Positions 17,612 to 28,040 of a stretch of 64,000 nucleotides of DNA are shown one piece after another (position 1 is the stretch's first letter; every line of letters begins with the position of its first letter). Location: contig CP054184.1 in NCBI GenBank assembly GCA_015709715.1, forward strand, positions 1,163,001 to 1,227,000, read 5' to 3'. Position numbers and translations under genes: made by a program. Source of the DNA: Nitrospira sp. GTDB taxonomy: Bacteria; Nitrospirota; Nitrospiria; Nitrospirales; Nitrospiraceae. Under the pieces are notes generated by a model. The model was not told the DNA's origin. It worked only from the letters and a program-made list of their open reading frames with translations, and ran no database searches.

Positions 17612-18259
17612 ATGAGCATTCTGATCGTGGACGACTCACCGGATCAGCAGATCTTGCTGAGCGCCATCCTCAAAAAAGCCGGACACCGGGACGTAGTGGT
17701 CGCGGACTCAGCCGCGATCGCCTATGGCCACCTCGGCCTATCCGGCCACGCGACCGCTCCATCGACGGCGCCCATCGACCTGATCTTGATGGATTGCCTG
17801 ATGCCCGGCACCGACGGCGTGGCCGCGACCCACCATATCAAGAGCCTCGAACACCTGCGTGATATCCCGATCATCGTCGTCACGGCCAAGACCGATCTGG
17901 ACAACCTCCAGGCTGCCTTTACGGCCGGCGCCATGGACTTCATCACCAAACCGGTCAACAGCGTAGAGCTGCTCGCCCGTGTGAAATCGGCGCTGACCCT
18001 CAAACAGGAAATGGACTGCCGCAAGAGCCGCGAGCAGGAACTCCGCCGCAGCAATGAAGAACTCCAACGAGCCCTCCGCGAAGTGAAGGTGCTCAAAGGA
18101 CTGGTCCCGATCTGCGCCTCGTGCAAAAAAATCCGGAACGATCAAGGCTTCTGGCAACAGTTGGAAGAGTATATTCAACAACATTCGGAGGCGGAGTTCA
18201 GTCACGGCCTCTGCACCCCCTGCATCAAAAAGCTTTACCCTGGCGTTTATACGGCCTAG
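17612..18259 (+). CDS. Response regulator with Cys-rich C-terminal motif
   Basis: A 215-residue protein. The receiver domain (1-125) has the acidic pocket (VDDSPDQQ), phospho-Asp in LILMDCLMPG and Lys in FITKPVN. A short coiled coil (130-160) leads to a tail with two cysteine pairs, CASCKK and CTPC, in the pattern LVPICASCKKIRNDQGFW...HSEAEF. This tail recurs in bacterial receiver and PAS proteins and looks like a small zinc-binding output module. There is no DNA-binding domain. It heads a four-gene signalling block, with a similar receiver 46 bases downstream. Confidence 0.9.
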   Translation: MSILIVDDSPDQQILLSAILKKAGHRDVVVADSAAIAYGHLGLSGHATAPSTAPIDLILMDCLMPGTDGVAATHHIKSLEHLRDIPIIVVTAKTDLDNLQAAFTAGAMDFITKPVNSVELLARVKSALTLKQEMDCRKSREQELRRSNEELQRALREVKVLKGLVPICASCKKIRNDQGFWQQLEEYIQQHSEAEFSHGLCTPCIKKLYPGVYTA

Positions 18260-18305
18260 CTGCTAGCATCCCCCCTACGACACATTCTCACGGAGGCCCC
18301 CTGCC

Positions 18306-19310
18306 ATGGGTATCTTGATCGTCGATGATTCGGCGGACGATCGCCTGCTGATCCAATCCATTCTCGCGAATGCCGGCTACGAGGAGACGTTCGTAGCGGA
18401 ATCCGCCGCAGCGGCGTTTCGCCTGTTGGGACTCGATGGCGGCCGCCAGATGACCAGCCGGATCGACCTGATCCTGATGGACATCCTCATGCCCTCGACC
18501 AGCGGCATTGAGGCCTGCCGGCAGATCAAGGCAGTCGAGCGGTATCGTGACGTGCCGATCATCATGGTAACGGTCAAGACCGATCCGGTCGATCTACAAC
18601 TTGCCTTCGCGGCGGGCGCCGTCGATTATGTCGCCAAGCCCTTGAGCAAAATCGATCTCCTGACACGCGTCCGTTGCGTCCTGCGTCTGGTCCATGAAAT
18701 CGAACGCCGCCGGGCACGCGAACAGGAATTGCTTGAAGTGATGCGCCAATTGCAGGAAGCCAATCAAATGCTGCTGCGGCTCTCGTGTCTCGACGGCTTG
18801 ACCGGGATCACCAACCGACGGCAGTTCGACGACTTCCTGGATCAGGAATGGCGGCGCGCGGCGCGTGAATCGACGCCATTGTCCTTGATCATGCTCGATA
18901 TCGATTACTTCAAAACCTATAACGACAGCCACGGCCACCAGGCTGGAGATGAGTGTCTGCGGCAGGTCGCGCATCTCATTTCCAGCCACGTGAACCGGCC
19001 AGGCGACTTGGTCGCGCGGTATGGCGGCGACGAGTTCGTGATCGTGCTGCCCGGCACGACGGTGGAAGGCGCCGGACAGGTAGCTGACACACTCAGGCGA
19101 AAGGTGGGCGAAGCGGAGATCACGTATTCCAAAGGAGATACCCTCACGATCAGCCTTGGATTCGCAAGCACGGTCCCCAGCCGGGTAGCGTCACCGACCG
19201 ATCTCATTCGAGCGGCGGACCAGGCGCTGTATCAAGCCAAGCAAGAAGGGCGCAATCGGATCAAGCAAGCCGGCGTCCTTTCACTCGTCCATCACACCGA
19301 CAAGGACTGA
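18306..19310 (+). CDS. PleD-like diguanylate cyclase response regulator
   Basis: A 334-residue protein: receiver (1-125; phospho-Asp in [10 protein letters not shown], Lys in YVAKPLS), a coiled-coil linker, then a GGDEF domain (165-325). The active site is intact ([11 protein letters not shown]) and the inhibitory site RxxD (RPGD) sits five residues before it, so it should make cyclic di-GMP with product feedback. Likely activated by phosphorylation from the hybrid kinase downstream; that pairing is inferred from gene order. Confidence 0.95.
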   Translation: MGILIVDDSADDRLLIQSILANAGYEETFVAESAAAAFRLLGLDGGRQMTSRIDLILMDILMPSTSGIEACRQIKAVERYRDVPIIMVTVKTDPVDLQLAFAAGAVDYVAKPLSKIDLLTRVRCVLRLVHEIERRRAREQELLEVMRQLQEANQMLLRLSCLDGLTGITNRRQFDDFLDQEWRRAARESTPLSLIMLDIDYFKTYNDSHGHQAGDECLRQVAHLISSHVNRPGDLVARYGGDEFVIVLPGTTVEGAGQVADTLRRKVGEAEITYSKGDTLTISLGFASTVPSRVASPTDLIRAADQALYQAKQEGRNRIKQAGVLSLVHHTDKD

Positions 19311-19360
19311 GGCACACGCGTTTGCAAGACCCGCATGCGCCGTAGACGATTGAACTCTAC

Positions 19361-21127
19361 ATGGCCAAATCAACGGCGCGCTCCCGGCAGGCCTCCCTCC
19401 CCGCTTCAAAACAACGGTCGACTCACCCTCCCTCAGCTTCCACCAGGCTCAAACAAGAGCAACTCGCCCGCGCTCGAGCGGAACGAGCGCTGCGGCGCGT
19501 CTCCCGTGAGTTAGAGCGTCGCGTAGCAGAGCTGCAGCGCGCAAAAGAGGCGGCCGAAGTCGCCAACCGCGCCAAGAGCGAATTCCTCGCGAGCATGAGC
19601 CATGAAATCCGCACCCCCATGAATGCCATCATCGGAATGGCCGACCTGTTGTGGGAAACCAGCCTGACGCCGGAACAGCGCAAGTATCTGCGGATTTTCC
19701 GCCGGGCCGGCACAAGCCTGCTGACCCTTATCAATGACATCCTGGATCTCTCGAAGGTCGAATCCGGTCGGTTGGACCTCGACCGCATTGAATTCGACCT
19801 CGCCGAATTGATCGACAAGGCTCTGGAGATGCTCGCGCTGCGGGCCGATGAGAAGAGCCTCGAACTGGTCTGCCATCTCTCGCAACAGGTACCCTGCCGG
19901 CTGATCGGTGACCCGAACCGCCTGTACCAGATTTTGCTCAACCTGCTCGGCAACGCGATCAAATTCACGGACAAGGGCTCGGTCGTGATGACCGTCACCA
20001 ACGATCCGGACCACCAGGCCCCAGGCACCATTCGCTTCTCCGTCCAAGACACCGGTATCGGCATCCCCCCGGATAAGCTCACAATGATCTTTGAAACCTT
20101 CACGCAAGCTGATGGAGCCATCGCCCGCCGATACGGCGGAACCGAATTGGGGTTAGCGATCTCGCAACACCTGGCCAGGCTCATGAAGGGGCGGATCTGG
20201 GCCGAAAGTAGGGTTGGTGAGGGCAGCACCTTTCATTGTGTCGTTCGGCTGGACGTTCAGCCCCCCCACATGGACACAGCCGTAGCCGATACGATCGATC
20301 TGACGGGACTCTGCTGCCTCGTCGTGGATGATTACCCCACCAACCGGCTGATCCTCCGAGAGATGCTCTATGACTGGGGTGCGTCCGTGATCGAGGCTGA
20401 AAGCGGAGAACAGGCGCTGGAGCAGCTAGAAGGGGCACGGACTGCCCAGGCCCCGTTCAATCTCCTGCTGCTGGATTGTCGGATGCCGGGGCTCAGCGGT
20501 TTCGACGTGATCGAACGGATTCGTGCCGATGCAACCCTCCACGATCTCACCATCATCGTGCTGACGTCGGACCGGTGGGCCGACGACATTGCCAGAACCT
20601 ATGATCTGGGACTAGGGGGTTACCTCGTCAAACCGATTCGACGCTCGGATCTCCGGCAAACCATCGGCATCGCCCTGGGACGCAACAGGCTGACCACACC
20701 GACACCGGCCGTGAACACCAGCCAGGTCCCCGCTCCCACAGTTCCTCTGCGGATTCTGTTGGTCGAGGATTCGCAAGACAACCAGGTCTTGATCCAGTCC
20801 TACTTGAAGCAGACGCCCCATCGACTGGAGCTCGCAGACGATGGCCACATCGGCGTGGCAAAATTCCAGAACGGCCACTACGATGTGATCCTCATGGACA
20901 TGCAGATGCCCGTCATGGACGGATTGACGGCCACCAAGACCATCCGTCGATGGGAACGCGCACAGGGTCTTCCTCCCGTCCGCATCATCGCACTGACCGC
21001 CTTGGCGCTCAAAGAAGAGACCGCTCGCATCCTCCGGGCAGGCTGCGATGCCCATATGACCAAACCGGTCACGAAAGCCACGTTGCTGGAGACCCTCGCT
21101 GCGCAGGAAAGGATGCGGCCACGATGA
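19361..21127 (+). CDS. Hybrid sensor histidine kinase with two receivers
   Basis: A 588-residue soluble kinase: N-terminal coiled coil (28-75), HisKA with phospho-His81 ([13 protein letters not shown]), HATPase (190-300; N box [10 protein letters not shown]1 DTGIGIPP), then receiver 1 ([10 protein letters not shown]) and receiver 2 ([10 protein letters not shown]). There is no transmembrane or sensory domain, so input probably comes from a partner. The G2 box reads [10 protein letters not shown], with Glu where Gly is usual. The stop overlaps the Hpt gene start by ATGA, so the kinase feeds that protein. Confidence 0.94.
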   Translation: MAKSTARSRQASLPASKQRSTHPPSASTRLKQEQLARARAERALRRVSRELERRVAELQRAKEAAEVANRAKSEFLASMSHEIRTPMNAIIGMADLLWETSLTPEQRKYLRIFRRAGTSLLTLINDILDLSKVESGRLDLDRIEFDLAELIDKALEMLALRADEKSLELVCHLSQQVPCRLIGDPNRLYQILLNLLGNAIKFTDKGSVVMTVTNDPDHQAPGTIRFSVQDTGIGIPPDKLTMIFETFTQADGAIARRYGGTELGLAISQHLARLMKGRIWAESRVGEGSTFHCVVRLDVQPPHMDTAVADTIDLTGLCCLVVDDYPTNRLILREMLYDWGASVIEAESGEQALEQLEGARTAQAPFNLLLLDCRMPGLSGFDVIERIRADATLHDLTIIVLTSDRWADDIARTYDLGLGGYLVKPIRRSDLRQTIGIALGRNRLTTPTPAVNTSQVPAPTVPLRILLVEDSQDNQVLIQSYLKQTPHRLELADDGHIGVAKFQNGHYDVILMDMQMPVMDGLTATKTIRRWERAQGLPPVRIIALTALALKEETARILRAGCDAHMTKPVTKATLLETLAAQERMRPR

Positions 21128-21453
21128 ACAACGGCCCGACCGAGCAGAACGAGGGAACGTCTATCGTACGGATCGACCCGGACCTGCAGGCCATCGTGCC
21201 GGGCTTTCTCGACAACCGGCGGCGGGACGTGGTCACGATCGAGCACTGTCTCAGGACGAAAGATCTCGAGACGATCCGCCTACTGGGCCACCGCATGAAA
21301 GGTGACGGCGGCGGCTATGGCTTCCCGCTCATCAGCGCCATCGGCCACCGGCTGGAACAGGCCGCTCTGAGGCAGGACCTCGTCGCGCTTGAAGCCACTC
21401 TGGCCCGGCTGCGGGATTTCCTTGCCCACGTCACCGTGATCTACGGGGCATAA
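21124..21453 (+). CDS. Hpt-domain phosphotransfer protein
   Basis: A 109-residue stand-alone histidine phosphotransfer protein. The phospho-His is in [17 protein letters not shown], a typical Hpt motif. It would pass phosphate between the hybrid kinase's receivers and another receiver, perhaps the two response regulators upstream. Its ATG overlaps the kinase stop (ATGA). Confidence 0.88.
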   Translation: MNNGPTEQNEGTSIVRIDPDLQAIVPGFLDNRRRDVVTIEHCLRTKDLETIRLLGHRMKGDGGGYGFPLISAIGHRLEQAALRQDLVALEATLARLRDFLAHVTVIYGA

Positions 21454-21590
21454 CCCCTCAACCGACTCCGTTCCAGAGTCTCACCCCTCGGAGAAATCGG
21501 CGAGTCAGGCTGTCAACGGGTGATGAATGTCTGGTTCGAACGGACTGACTATGAGCAGGAAAGAAAAAGAGTTTTATGCAGATTGAACTT

Positions 21591-21666
21591 TGGTGGAGGG
21601 CAGGGGAGTCGAACCCCCGACCCCTACGTTGCGAACGTAGTGCTCTCCCAACTGAGCTAGCCCCCC
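21591..21666 (-). tRNA. tRNA-Ala (anticodon CGC)
   Basis: A 76-base tRNA on the minus strand: acceptor GGGGGGC with GCCCTCC, D arm GCTCAGTTGGGAGAGC, anticodon stem CTACG/CGTAG around TTCGCAA (anticodon CGC), T arm GGTTCGACTCC, discriminator A, encoded CCA. TATAAT on the same strand at about 21823-21828 is a likely -10, though 160 bases away. Downstream (21454-21590) I see no gene, only a T-rich stretch on the transcribed strand that could end transcription. Confidence 0.95.
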
Positions 21667-21877
21667 ACGATATGTAGGCTGCGGACGGTTGTTACGAGGA
21701 AGGAGAAGGCGAGCGCCGTCTGATTAACCGCAGGCAAACCTGGGCGCAAGTGCACAGGTGTTCATTTCTGCGGAGGAGACGGGGAGAAAGGCCGACGCTC
21801 GCCCTCGCATCACTCAGGCGGCATTATACACAACACGCGCCCAGGTCTCCATACGAAGTTATGAATTTCCATAGGCC

Positions 21878-22552
21878 TTACGTCGGATAACGAAAACCGG
21901 TGGTTGCTTCTCCGATCCCGGCGACCGTGACCCGCCGCCCCTCCACTTTCAACCTACCCTCCGCGTAGAGCTGGATTGCGCGAGGGTACACCTGGTGCTC
22001 TTGCTCCAAGATTCGAGCTGCCAGACGATCCGGCGTATCCCCTTCCAAAACCGGCACGGCCGCCTGGATGATAATGGGGCCTTCATCGACCCCTTCGGTC
22101 ACGAAGTGCACGGTGCAGCCTGCGATCTTGCAGCCATGTTCGATGGCCTTCTTCTGCACGTCGAGGCCCGGGAACGACGGCAACAACGACGGGTGGATGT
22201 TCATCATTCGGTTTTCGTAGGTCTTCACCAACACCCCGGTGACGATCTTCATGTAACCGGCCAGGAGCACGAGGTCCACTTCATATTTCTGCAGGATCTC
22301 CAGCACCGCCCGGTCATAGGCTTCGCGGCTGTCCGGACGTCCTGCGAAGGGCTTCGGGTCAAGCCACAGGGCCGTCACCCCATGCTTCCGAGCTCGTTCC
22401 AGACCGGCTGCATCCTGTTTGTTACTGAGCACGACGGCGATCTCCGCCGAGAGCGTGCCCCCCTCGATAGCATCGATGATGGCCTGGAGATTGGAGCCGC
22501 GCCCCGACAGCAGTACCGCAAGACGCAGCAGACGCGGCGACTCAGCCGACAT
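21878..22552 (-). CDS. purN: Phosphoribosylglycinamide formyltransferase
   Basis: Transfers formyl from 10-formyltetrahydrofolate to GAR in purine synthesis. The 224-residue protein has the N-terminal [19 protein letters not shown], the catalytic [10 protein letters not shown] motif (Asn, His) and [13 protein letters not shown] with the catalytic Asp. It overlaps purM by 11 bases and is the second gene of the pair. Confidence 0.96.
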   Translation of the reverse strand: MSAESPRLLRLAVLLSGRGSNLQAIIDAIEGGTLSAEIAVVLSNKQDAAGLERARKHGVTALWLDPKPFAGRPDSREAYDRAVLEILQKYEVDLVLLAGYMKIVTGVLVKTYENRMMNIHPSLLPSFPGLDVQKKAIEHGCKIAGCTVHFVTEGVDEGPIIIQAAVPVLEGDTPDRLAARILEQEHQVYPRAIQLYAEGRLKVEGRRVTVAGIGEATTGFRYPT

Positions 22553-23579
22553 AGTCCACTACCCCCTCTTCGGCCGCCTGGGTCACGATCTCTCCCATCC
22601 GATAGGCCCGATCGCCCAATTCAATCGCCTTCGCCATCACCTGGTCAGCATGTTCAGGCGCTACGACGAGAACCAAGCCGATGCCCATGTTGAACACCCG
22701 AGCCATTTCCTCCGCCGACACTCCACCCCGCTCTTGGATCAGGTGAAAGACAGGTAACACCGGCCACGCACCACGCTGAATCCGTGCTCCGCAATGCGGC
22801 GGGAACACCCGCGGCAGATTCTCCGTAATACCGCCGCCGGTGATGTGGGCAATGCCTTTGATGGGATAGGCCTCCGCCAGCGCCAAAATTTGCTTCGCGT
22901 AAATCCGCGTGGGGGTCAGGAGCGTGTCGCCCAAGGTTCCGCCCAGCTCCGGCACCTGGCTGTCGACCGTCAATCCGCTTTTTTCGAACAACACCTTCCG
23001 CACCAAGGAGAAACCGTTACTGTGGACACCCGTCGACGCGAGCCCGATGACGGCATCACCCGGCACGATGCCGCGCCCATCGATCATCTTGGAACGATCG
23101 ACCACCCCGACGGCAAACCCGGCCAAATCGTATTCGCCGGCGGCATAAAACGACGGCATCTCCGCCGTCTCCCCGCCGATCAACGCGCAACCGGCCTGGC
23201 GGCAGCCTTCCGCAATGCCGCGCACGACGGCTTCGGCCGTCCCAAGCGACAGTTTCCCGGTCGCAAAGTAGTCGAGGAAAAACAGCGGCTCAGCGCCGCT
23301 GACCGCAATGTCGTTGACGCACATCGCAACCAAGTCAATGCCGACCGTGTCGTGCTTGTCCATGAGGAAGGCGATTTTCAGTTTGGTGCCGACGCCGTCG
23401 GTCCCTGAGACGAGGACCGGATCGCGATAGCGGTCGGCTTGAAACCGAAACAACCCTCCGAACCCGCCGAGATCGGTCAGGACTTCAGGACGGAAGGTGG
23501 CCCGCACATGTGGCTTGATACGTTCGACGAAGGCATCGCCGGCATCGATGTCGACCCCGGCCTCGCGATAGGTGGTCAT
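22542..23579 (-). CDS. purM: Phosphoribosylformylglycinamidine cyclo-ligase
   Basis: AIR synthetase, the fifth step of purine synthesis. The 345 residues match the family length. Markers are [33 protein letters not shown] (ATP-binding) and [11 protein letters not shown]. First gene of a purM-purN unit, with the 11-base overlap suggesting coupled translation. Confidence 0.97.
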   Translation of the reverse strand: MTTYREAGVDIDAGDAFVERIKPHVRATFRPEVLTDLGGFGGLFRFQADRYRDPVLVSGTDGVGTKLKIAFLMDKHDTVGIDLVAMCVNDIAVSGAEPLFFLDYFATGKLSLGTAEAVVRGIAEGCRQAGCALIGGETAEMPSFYAAGEYDLAGFAVGVVDRSKMIDGRGIVPGDAVIGLASTGVHSNGFSLVRKVLFEKSGLTVDSQVPELGGTLGDTLLTPTRIYAKQILALAEAYPIKGIAHITGGGITENLPRVFPPHCGARIQRGAWPVLPVFHLIQERGGVSAEEMARVFNMGIGLVLVVAPEHADQVMAKAIELGDRAYRMGEIVTQAAEEGVVDYVG

Positions 23580-23638
23580 AGGCGCCGCATCTTAGCGAGC
23601 CGACGGAGGGTGGGTCAATAAGAGTCTCACCGGCTTAC

Positions 23639-25036
23639 TCAGCTTTCCGGACGCATCTCGACATCCAGCAGCTTGATTTTCCGATGGAGGTGACTGCGCT
23701 CGATTTTGAGGTCTTCCGCCGTGCGGGAAATGTTCCAATGGTGCTCGCGGAGTTTGCGGGCGATGAATTCCTTTTCAAAGGCATTACGAGCATCTCGCAA
23801 GGACTCATACGACCGCGTGAGTAACGAACTGGCGGGCTGGCCGCCGGAAACCGCCTGCGCCGCCGAGGGAGGACGGACCTGGAGCGCCAGCGACGCATGC
23901 GAGGCCTCGATCACGGGACCCGGCACCATGATCATGAGCCGTTCGATCAGGTTACGCAGTTCTCGAATGTTGCCCGGCCACTCATACTGCATAAACACAT
24001 CCATGGCGTCCGGGGAGACCTGCTTGAGCTTGAGGCCCTGTTCCTCCGCATGGAGACGCAGGAAATGCTTCACCAACAGGGGAATGTCTTCGCGGCGATC
24101 TCGCAGGGTCGGCACCACGATCGGCACGACGTTCAGCCGGTAGAACAGGTCTTCCCGAAAGGTGCCCTTCTCGATTTCCTTCAGCAGGTCTTTATTGGAG
24201 GCCGCCAACACGCGCACATCGACCTTGCTCAGCTTCGTCCCTCCGACCCGCGTGAATTGCTGCTCTTGCAGGGCGCGCAACACCTTGGCCTGCGTACTCA
24301 GGCTCATATCGGCGATTTCATCGAGGAAGAGCGTCCCACCGTCGGCCTGTTCGAATTGACCGCGCTTCATCGAGGTGGCTCCGCTGAAGGCCCCTCGCTC
24401 ATGCCCGAAGAGTTCGCTTTCGATCAAGGTTTCGGGAATTGCGGCACAGTTCACCGCCACGAACGGTCGCGTCGCCCTGGGGCTTTGTAGATGAATGGCT
24501 CGGGCCACCAGCTCTTTCCCGGTGCCGTTTTCGCCGCCGATCAAGACTCGACTGTTGGTCGGCCCCGCCGTCGCAATGATCTGTTTCAACTGCTGCATGG
24601 CCGGCGAGTTCCCCACCAGTTCGAATTTTCCCTCCACCTTGGTCCGAAGCCGACGATTCTCCTGCTCCAGCCGATGCTGATCTAGGGCATGTTTGACGCG
24701 GAGAGTCACATTCTCAAGCGACAGCGGCTTCTCGATATAGTCATAGGCGCCGAGCTTGATGGCCTTCACCGCGGTTTCGATAGACCCGTGCCCGGACATC
24801 ATCATGACCTGCGTCTGCGGCACCAACTCGCGCAACCGTCGGAGCGTTTCCAGCCCATCCATTTCAGGCATCCAAATATCGAGCATCATCAACTCGGGGG
24901 GATTCGCTGCACAGAGCTTGAGCGCTTCGATGCCGCTCTTGGCCACGGTCACCTCATACCCTTCATCCTCCAGAATACTGCTCAAGGAATTCAGGATGGA
25001 GACTTCGTCGTCGACAATGAGAATAGAAGCAGCCAT
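23639..25036 (-). CDS. NtrC/NtrX-family sigma-54 response regulator
   Basis: A 465-residue activator: receiver (1-120; phospho-Asp in LMMLDIWMPEMDG), AAA+ sigma-54 interaction domain (140-380; Walker A GENGTGKE, Walker B GGTLFLDEIADM), and a Fis-type HTH at the end (NISRTAEDLKIERSHLHRKI). The sigma-54 contact loop reads GAFSGA rather than GAFTGA. The neighbouring kinase gene ends 18 bases upstream, and together they resemble the NtrY/NtrX pair. Target genes are unknown. Confidence 0.95.
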   Translation of the reverse strand: MAASILIVDDEVSILNSLSSILEDEGYEVTVAKSGIEALKLCAANPPELMMLDIWMPEMDGLETLRRLRELVPQTQVMMMSGHGSIETAVKAIKLGAYDYIEKPLSLENVTLRVKHALDQHRLEQENRRLRTKVEGKFELVGNSPAMQQLKQIIATAGPTNSRVLIGGENGTGKELVARAIHLQSPRATRPFVAVNCAAIPETLIESELFGHERGAFSGATSMKRGQFEQADGGTLFLDEIADMSLSTQAKVLRALQEQQFTRVGGTKLSKVDVRVLAASNKDLLKEIEKGTFREDLFYRLNVVPIVVPTLRDRREDIPLLVKHFLRLHAEEQGLKLKQVSPDAMDVFMQYEWPGNIRELRNLIERLMIMVPGPVIEASHASLALQVRPPSAAQAVSGGQPASSLLTRSYESLRDARNAFEKEFIARKLREHHWNISRTAEDLKIERSHLHRKIKLLDVEMRPES

Positions 25037-25054
25037 GTCTTCTCCATACTCCGT

Positions 25055-27352
25055 TCAGACCGGCAATTCGAAGGTAAACGACGCGCCCTTGGGCTGGTGA
25101 TTTCCGGCATGGATCTGGCCGTCATGATCGGTCACGATGCGCCGCACGATCGCTAAACCCAACCCCGTACCCGTCTTCTTGCGGGAGAAGTAGGGAACGA
25201 ACAGCCGCTCCTGATCCTCCGGCGCGATTCCCGTCCCCTCATCCGCCACCGTCACGACTGCCCGGCGCTGTTTCGTGTCGTACCGGGTGGTGATCCACAG
25301 ACGCCCCTTGTGGTTCATCGCATGGATCCCGTTGTCGCACAGGTTCACCAGCGCGCGCTTGATCTGCTCCCGATCGAAGTTGAAGGCGGGTAGATCGGGA
25401 TCGAGTTCCACGACGCAGTCGATCTCGCGATGGGCGCTCTGGTACAGGGCGACCACTTCCTTCACGACCTCATCCAGCGAGTTCAGCGTCATGTGGGGAG
25501 CCGGCATGCGGGCGAACTTTGAAAATTCGTCCAGCATCTGCTTCAGACTGCCGACTTCGTTGACGATCACCTGGGTGGATTCGTCGCAGATCCGGTCGAA
25601 GTCGGGGGCCTTGTCCTGAAATTTTTTTCGCAACCGCTGGGCCGAGAGCTGGATCGGCGTGAGCGGGTTCTTGATCTCATGGGCGATCCGTTGCGCCACC
25701 TCCCGCCAGGCCGCGGCTTTCTGGGCCTTGATCAGTTCAGACAGGTCTTCAAAAATCAACACGAAGCCCAAATCCTTGTTGGCTTCGTCCTTCATGCGCG
25801 AACAATGGACGCCGATCGTCAGGAACCTGCCCTGCAAGTCCAATTGGCCTTCGAGGGCGAGGTTGTCCCGATTGTCGGCCTGCATACGATCGTAGACGGA
25901 TTGAAACAGTTCCAGCTTATACTCTTTGAAGACCTCGTTGGCCGGCCGTCCCCGAAAACGATCGGCCCAGAGGCCGAGGATGCGCTCCGCTGAAGGGTTG
26001 AAGGTGGTGATGATGCCCTGCCGGTCGATCGACAACAAACCCGCTGCGATCGTATCGACCACGGTTTCGATGTAGGCCCGGCGACGATCCAATTCCATGT
26101 TGGACTGCCGTAACGACACGTTGGCCTCTTCCACCTTGGATTTGCTGCTCTGCAGATCGGCGGTCATGCGGTTGAAGGATTCGACCAATGTTCCGATTTC
26201 ATCCGTCGCCTTGACCTCGATGCGCACCGATAGGTCCCCCTGGGCAATGGCCTCCGTCGCCTCCGCGAGACGGTGAATGGGCACGGTAATGCCGCGCGCC
26301 ACATAAAAACCGAACCAGGTGGCGCTGAAGAGGATCATGACGGTGATCACGGCGACCAGCAGGTAGGCGCCCGCCTTGATGGGATTCTTCATCGCCTTCA
26401 TTTGCTTGTACTCGGCATACTGGCGGCCGATACTTTCCATCTTGCCGAGCAAGGATTCCGGCACGTAGGCATCCACCACCACGACGCCGTCGATCTCGCC
26501 GCGCCGGATGCTGGATGCGATCGGCACGCCCGCCCGGACCAACCGCCCGGTCTGCGCCTCCTGCACGGAGGTGAGTTCCTGCTTGCCGTTGATGACCTGC
26601 AGCACCAATTGGCCGATCGGCAGATCGAGCACCGAAACAGGCACTTCTGGATCCAACGCCTTTGTCAAGGTTTCCATCTTCGCGGAAAAGACCTCGATAC
26701 CGGCCGTGGCATATTCCGCCCGTTTCCGGGTGATGGCGGCCACCAGGAGATCGCGCTGCTCCGGCGCCAACAGCTCCTCGCGAAAAATCTCGTGGCTGAT
26801 GGCTCGCGCGCTGTTGATCGCCAGGGACACATGCCCGGCATGGTGCAGCCGGGCCACCTCGTAGGAGTCCTTCATCACATGTTCGATTTGGTCGTTGAAC
26901 CAGACATCGACCGCCTTGTTGACCAACCCGCTGGCCACCAACGCCAGCAAGACGGTGGGGATGAGCGAAAAGCCGATGAAGGCGGCCACGAGCTTGGCAC
27001 GAAACCCGGACCCGACAAGCCGATGGCGACGTTCGAAATAAGCCTTGATGAGGTTGCGCGAGAGCAGGAGGGTGAGGACCACGAAGCCGATCAGGTCGAG
27101 ATTGACCAGCAGGAGGACGAAGGCATAGCCGGTGCTGGGGAGAAATGAATCGGACTCTTCGCCAAGCGGAATGGCTGTTTGAGCGTAATAGACGGTCAGG
27201 GCGAGGCAGGGCAGCAGGAGAATCAGGACGATCCAGACCGGCCGGACATGGCGTTTGCGCCGCTCGCTTTCGGCCGTCGCCGTTGCGGCCCCCTGCTTCT
27301 CGCGCACCACATCGGGCGGGACCAGCTTGGTCATGTCCATGGAATCCGGCAC
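25055..27352 (-). CDS. NtrY-like membrane sensor histidine kinase
   Basis: A 765-residue kinase: N-terminal transmembrane helices (about 38-60, 80-100, 125-150), a large extracytoplasmic sensory region (150-335), another helix, HAMP (about 355-405), PAS (420-520), HisKA (AHEIKNPLTPIQL) and HATPase (ADEGTGIAPED, GTGLGLAIV). This is the layout of NtrY. The first codon is GTG at 27352; ATGs at 27340 and 27334 are equally possible. It pairs with the response regulator 18 bases downstream. Confidence 0.93.
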   Translation of the reverse strand: MPDSMDMTKLVPPDVVREKQGAATATAESERRKRHVRPVWIVLILLLPCLALTVYYAQTAIPLGEESDSFLPSTGYAFVLLLVNLDLIGFVVLTLLLSRNLIKAYFERRHRLVGSGFRAKLVAAFIGFSLIPTVLLALVASGLVNKAVDVWFNDQIEHVMKDSYEVARLHHAGHVSLAINSARAISHEIFREELLAPEQRDLLVAAITRKRAEYATAGIEVFSAKMETLTKALDPEVPVSVLDLPIGQLVLQVINGKQELTSVQEAQTGRLVRAGVPIASSIRRGEIDGVVVVDAYVPESLLGKMESIGRQYAEYKQMKAMKNPIKAGAYLLVAVITVMILFSATWFGFYVARGITVPIHRLAEATEAIAQGDLSVRIEVKATDEIGTLVESFNRMTADLQSSKSKVEEANVSLRQSNMELDRRRAYIETVVDTIAAGLLSIDRQGIITTFNPSAERILGLWADRFRGRPANEVFKEYKLELFQSVYDRMQADNRDNLALEGQLDLQGRFLTIGVHCSRMKDEANKDLGFVLIFEDLSELIKAQKAAAWREVAQRIAHEIKNPLTPIQLSAQRLRKKFQDKAPDFDRICDESTQVIVNEVGSLKQMLDEFSKFARMPAPHMTLNSLDEVVKEVVALYQSAHREIDCVVELDPDLPAFNFDREQIKRALVNLCDNGIHAMNHKGRLWITTRYDTKQRRAVVTVADEGTGIAPEDQERLFVPYFSRKKTGTGLGLAIVRRIVTDHDGQIHAGNHQPKGASFTFELPV

Positions 27353-27492
27353 CGGCGCCCCCAGACTCGTATCGTGGCTCGTGAATCCTGCACCACTATA
27401 ACCAATTCTTTGGAGAGTCTCAAAAGACGGATCGGGATGGTACGGGGGACAGGGGCTCGATGCGCGACAAGTCGTCGGCGAACGCAGGGAAG

Positions 27493-27903
27493 CTAGGGAG
27501 TGCGCAACGTCGACTTGCCCGAGGTGAGGGAGACGAATTTCATACGCAAGGCGTACAACATGTCGGTGATGACCGTCTGCTCATCCGCCGTGAGGTTCCC
27601 GCGCGTCTTCTCCTCCAACATGGACAGGATGTCGATCATTTCCTTGGCCTGCGGAAGGTTCAATGGCATCGCCGCTTGCTGGGGATCCAGCTGCTCCCCC
27701 ATGAGCATGAGGGCCGAACTGCCCATGGAGATGACGAAGGAGGAAAAATTGACCGGCAGATGGCCGGCTGCGGCACCGGCATCGTGCCGTTCGTGAGCCT
27801 GTGGAGAGGAGGCGGGAGGAGGCTCGGGTTGCGGCGGCGTGGCCTCTTCACTCCGTCCCCGACGGTCACGAACGACGAATCCCTGTTCCTTCTCGTCACC
27901 CAT
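27493..27903 (-). CDS. DUF1844-family protein
   Basis: A 136-residue protein. The C-terminal 90 residues (NFSSFVISMGSSALMLMGE ... AKEMIDILSMLEEKTRGNLT) match the DUF1844 pattern, with a conserved hydrophobic core and Glu-rich helix. The first 45 residues are charged and Pro-rich. The ATG at 27903 has GGAGG seven bases upstream. Function unknown. Confidence 0.85.
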   Translation of the reverse strand: MGDEKEQGFVVRDRRGRSEEATPPQPEPPPASSPQAHERHDAGAAAGHLPVNFSSFVISMGSSALMLMGEQLDPQQAAMPLNLPQAKEMIDILSMLEEKTRGNLTADEQTVITDMLYALRMKFVSLTSGKSTLRTP

Positions 27904-28040
27904 GAAAGCGCCTCCATTGCTCAACTGGTAAAGCGGCCCGTACCCTACCATAGGGCCTAACCCTACGCAAGACAGGATGCCCGTTGAAGGTGTCCGCGAA
28001 CTCAGCTAGAGTGCACCCTACCAGCCTGAAGGAATCATCG

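Noticed and set aside
21824-21832. TTATACACA as a DnaA box
   Set aside because: On the other strand it reads TGTGTATAAT, better explained as a -10 promoter element for the tRNA-Ala gene.
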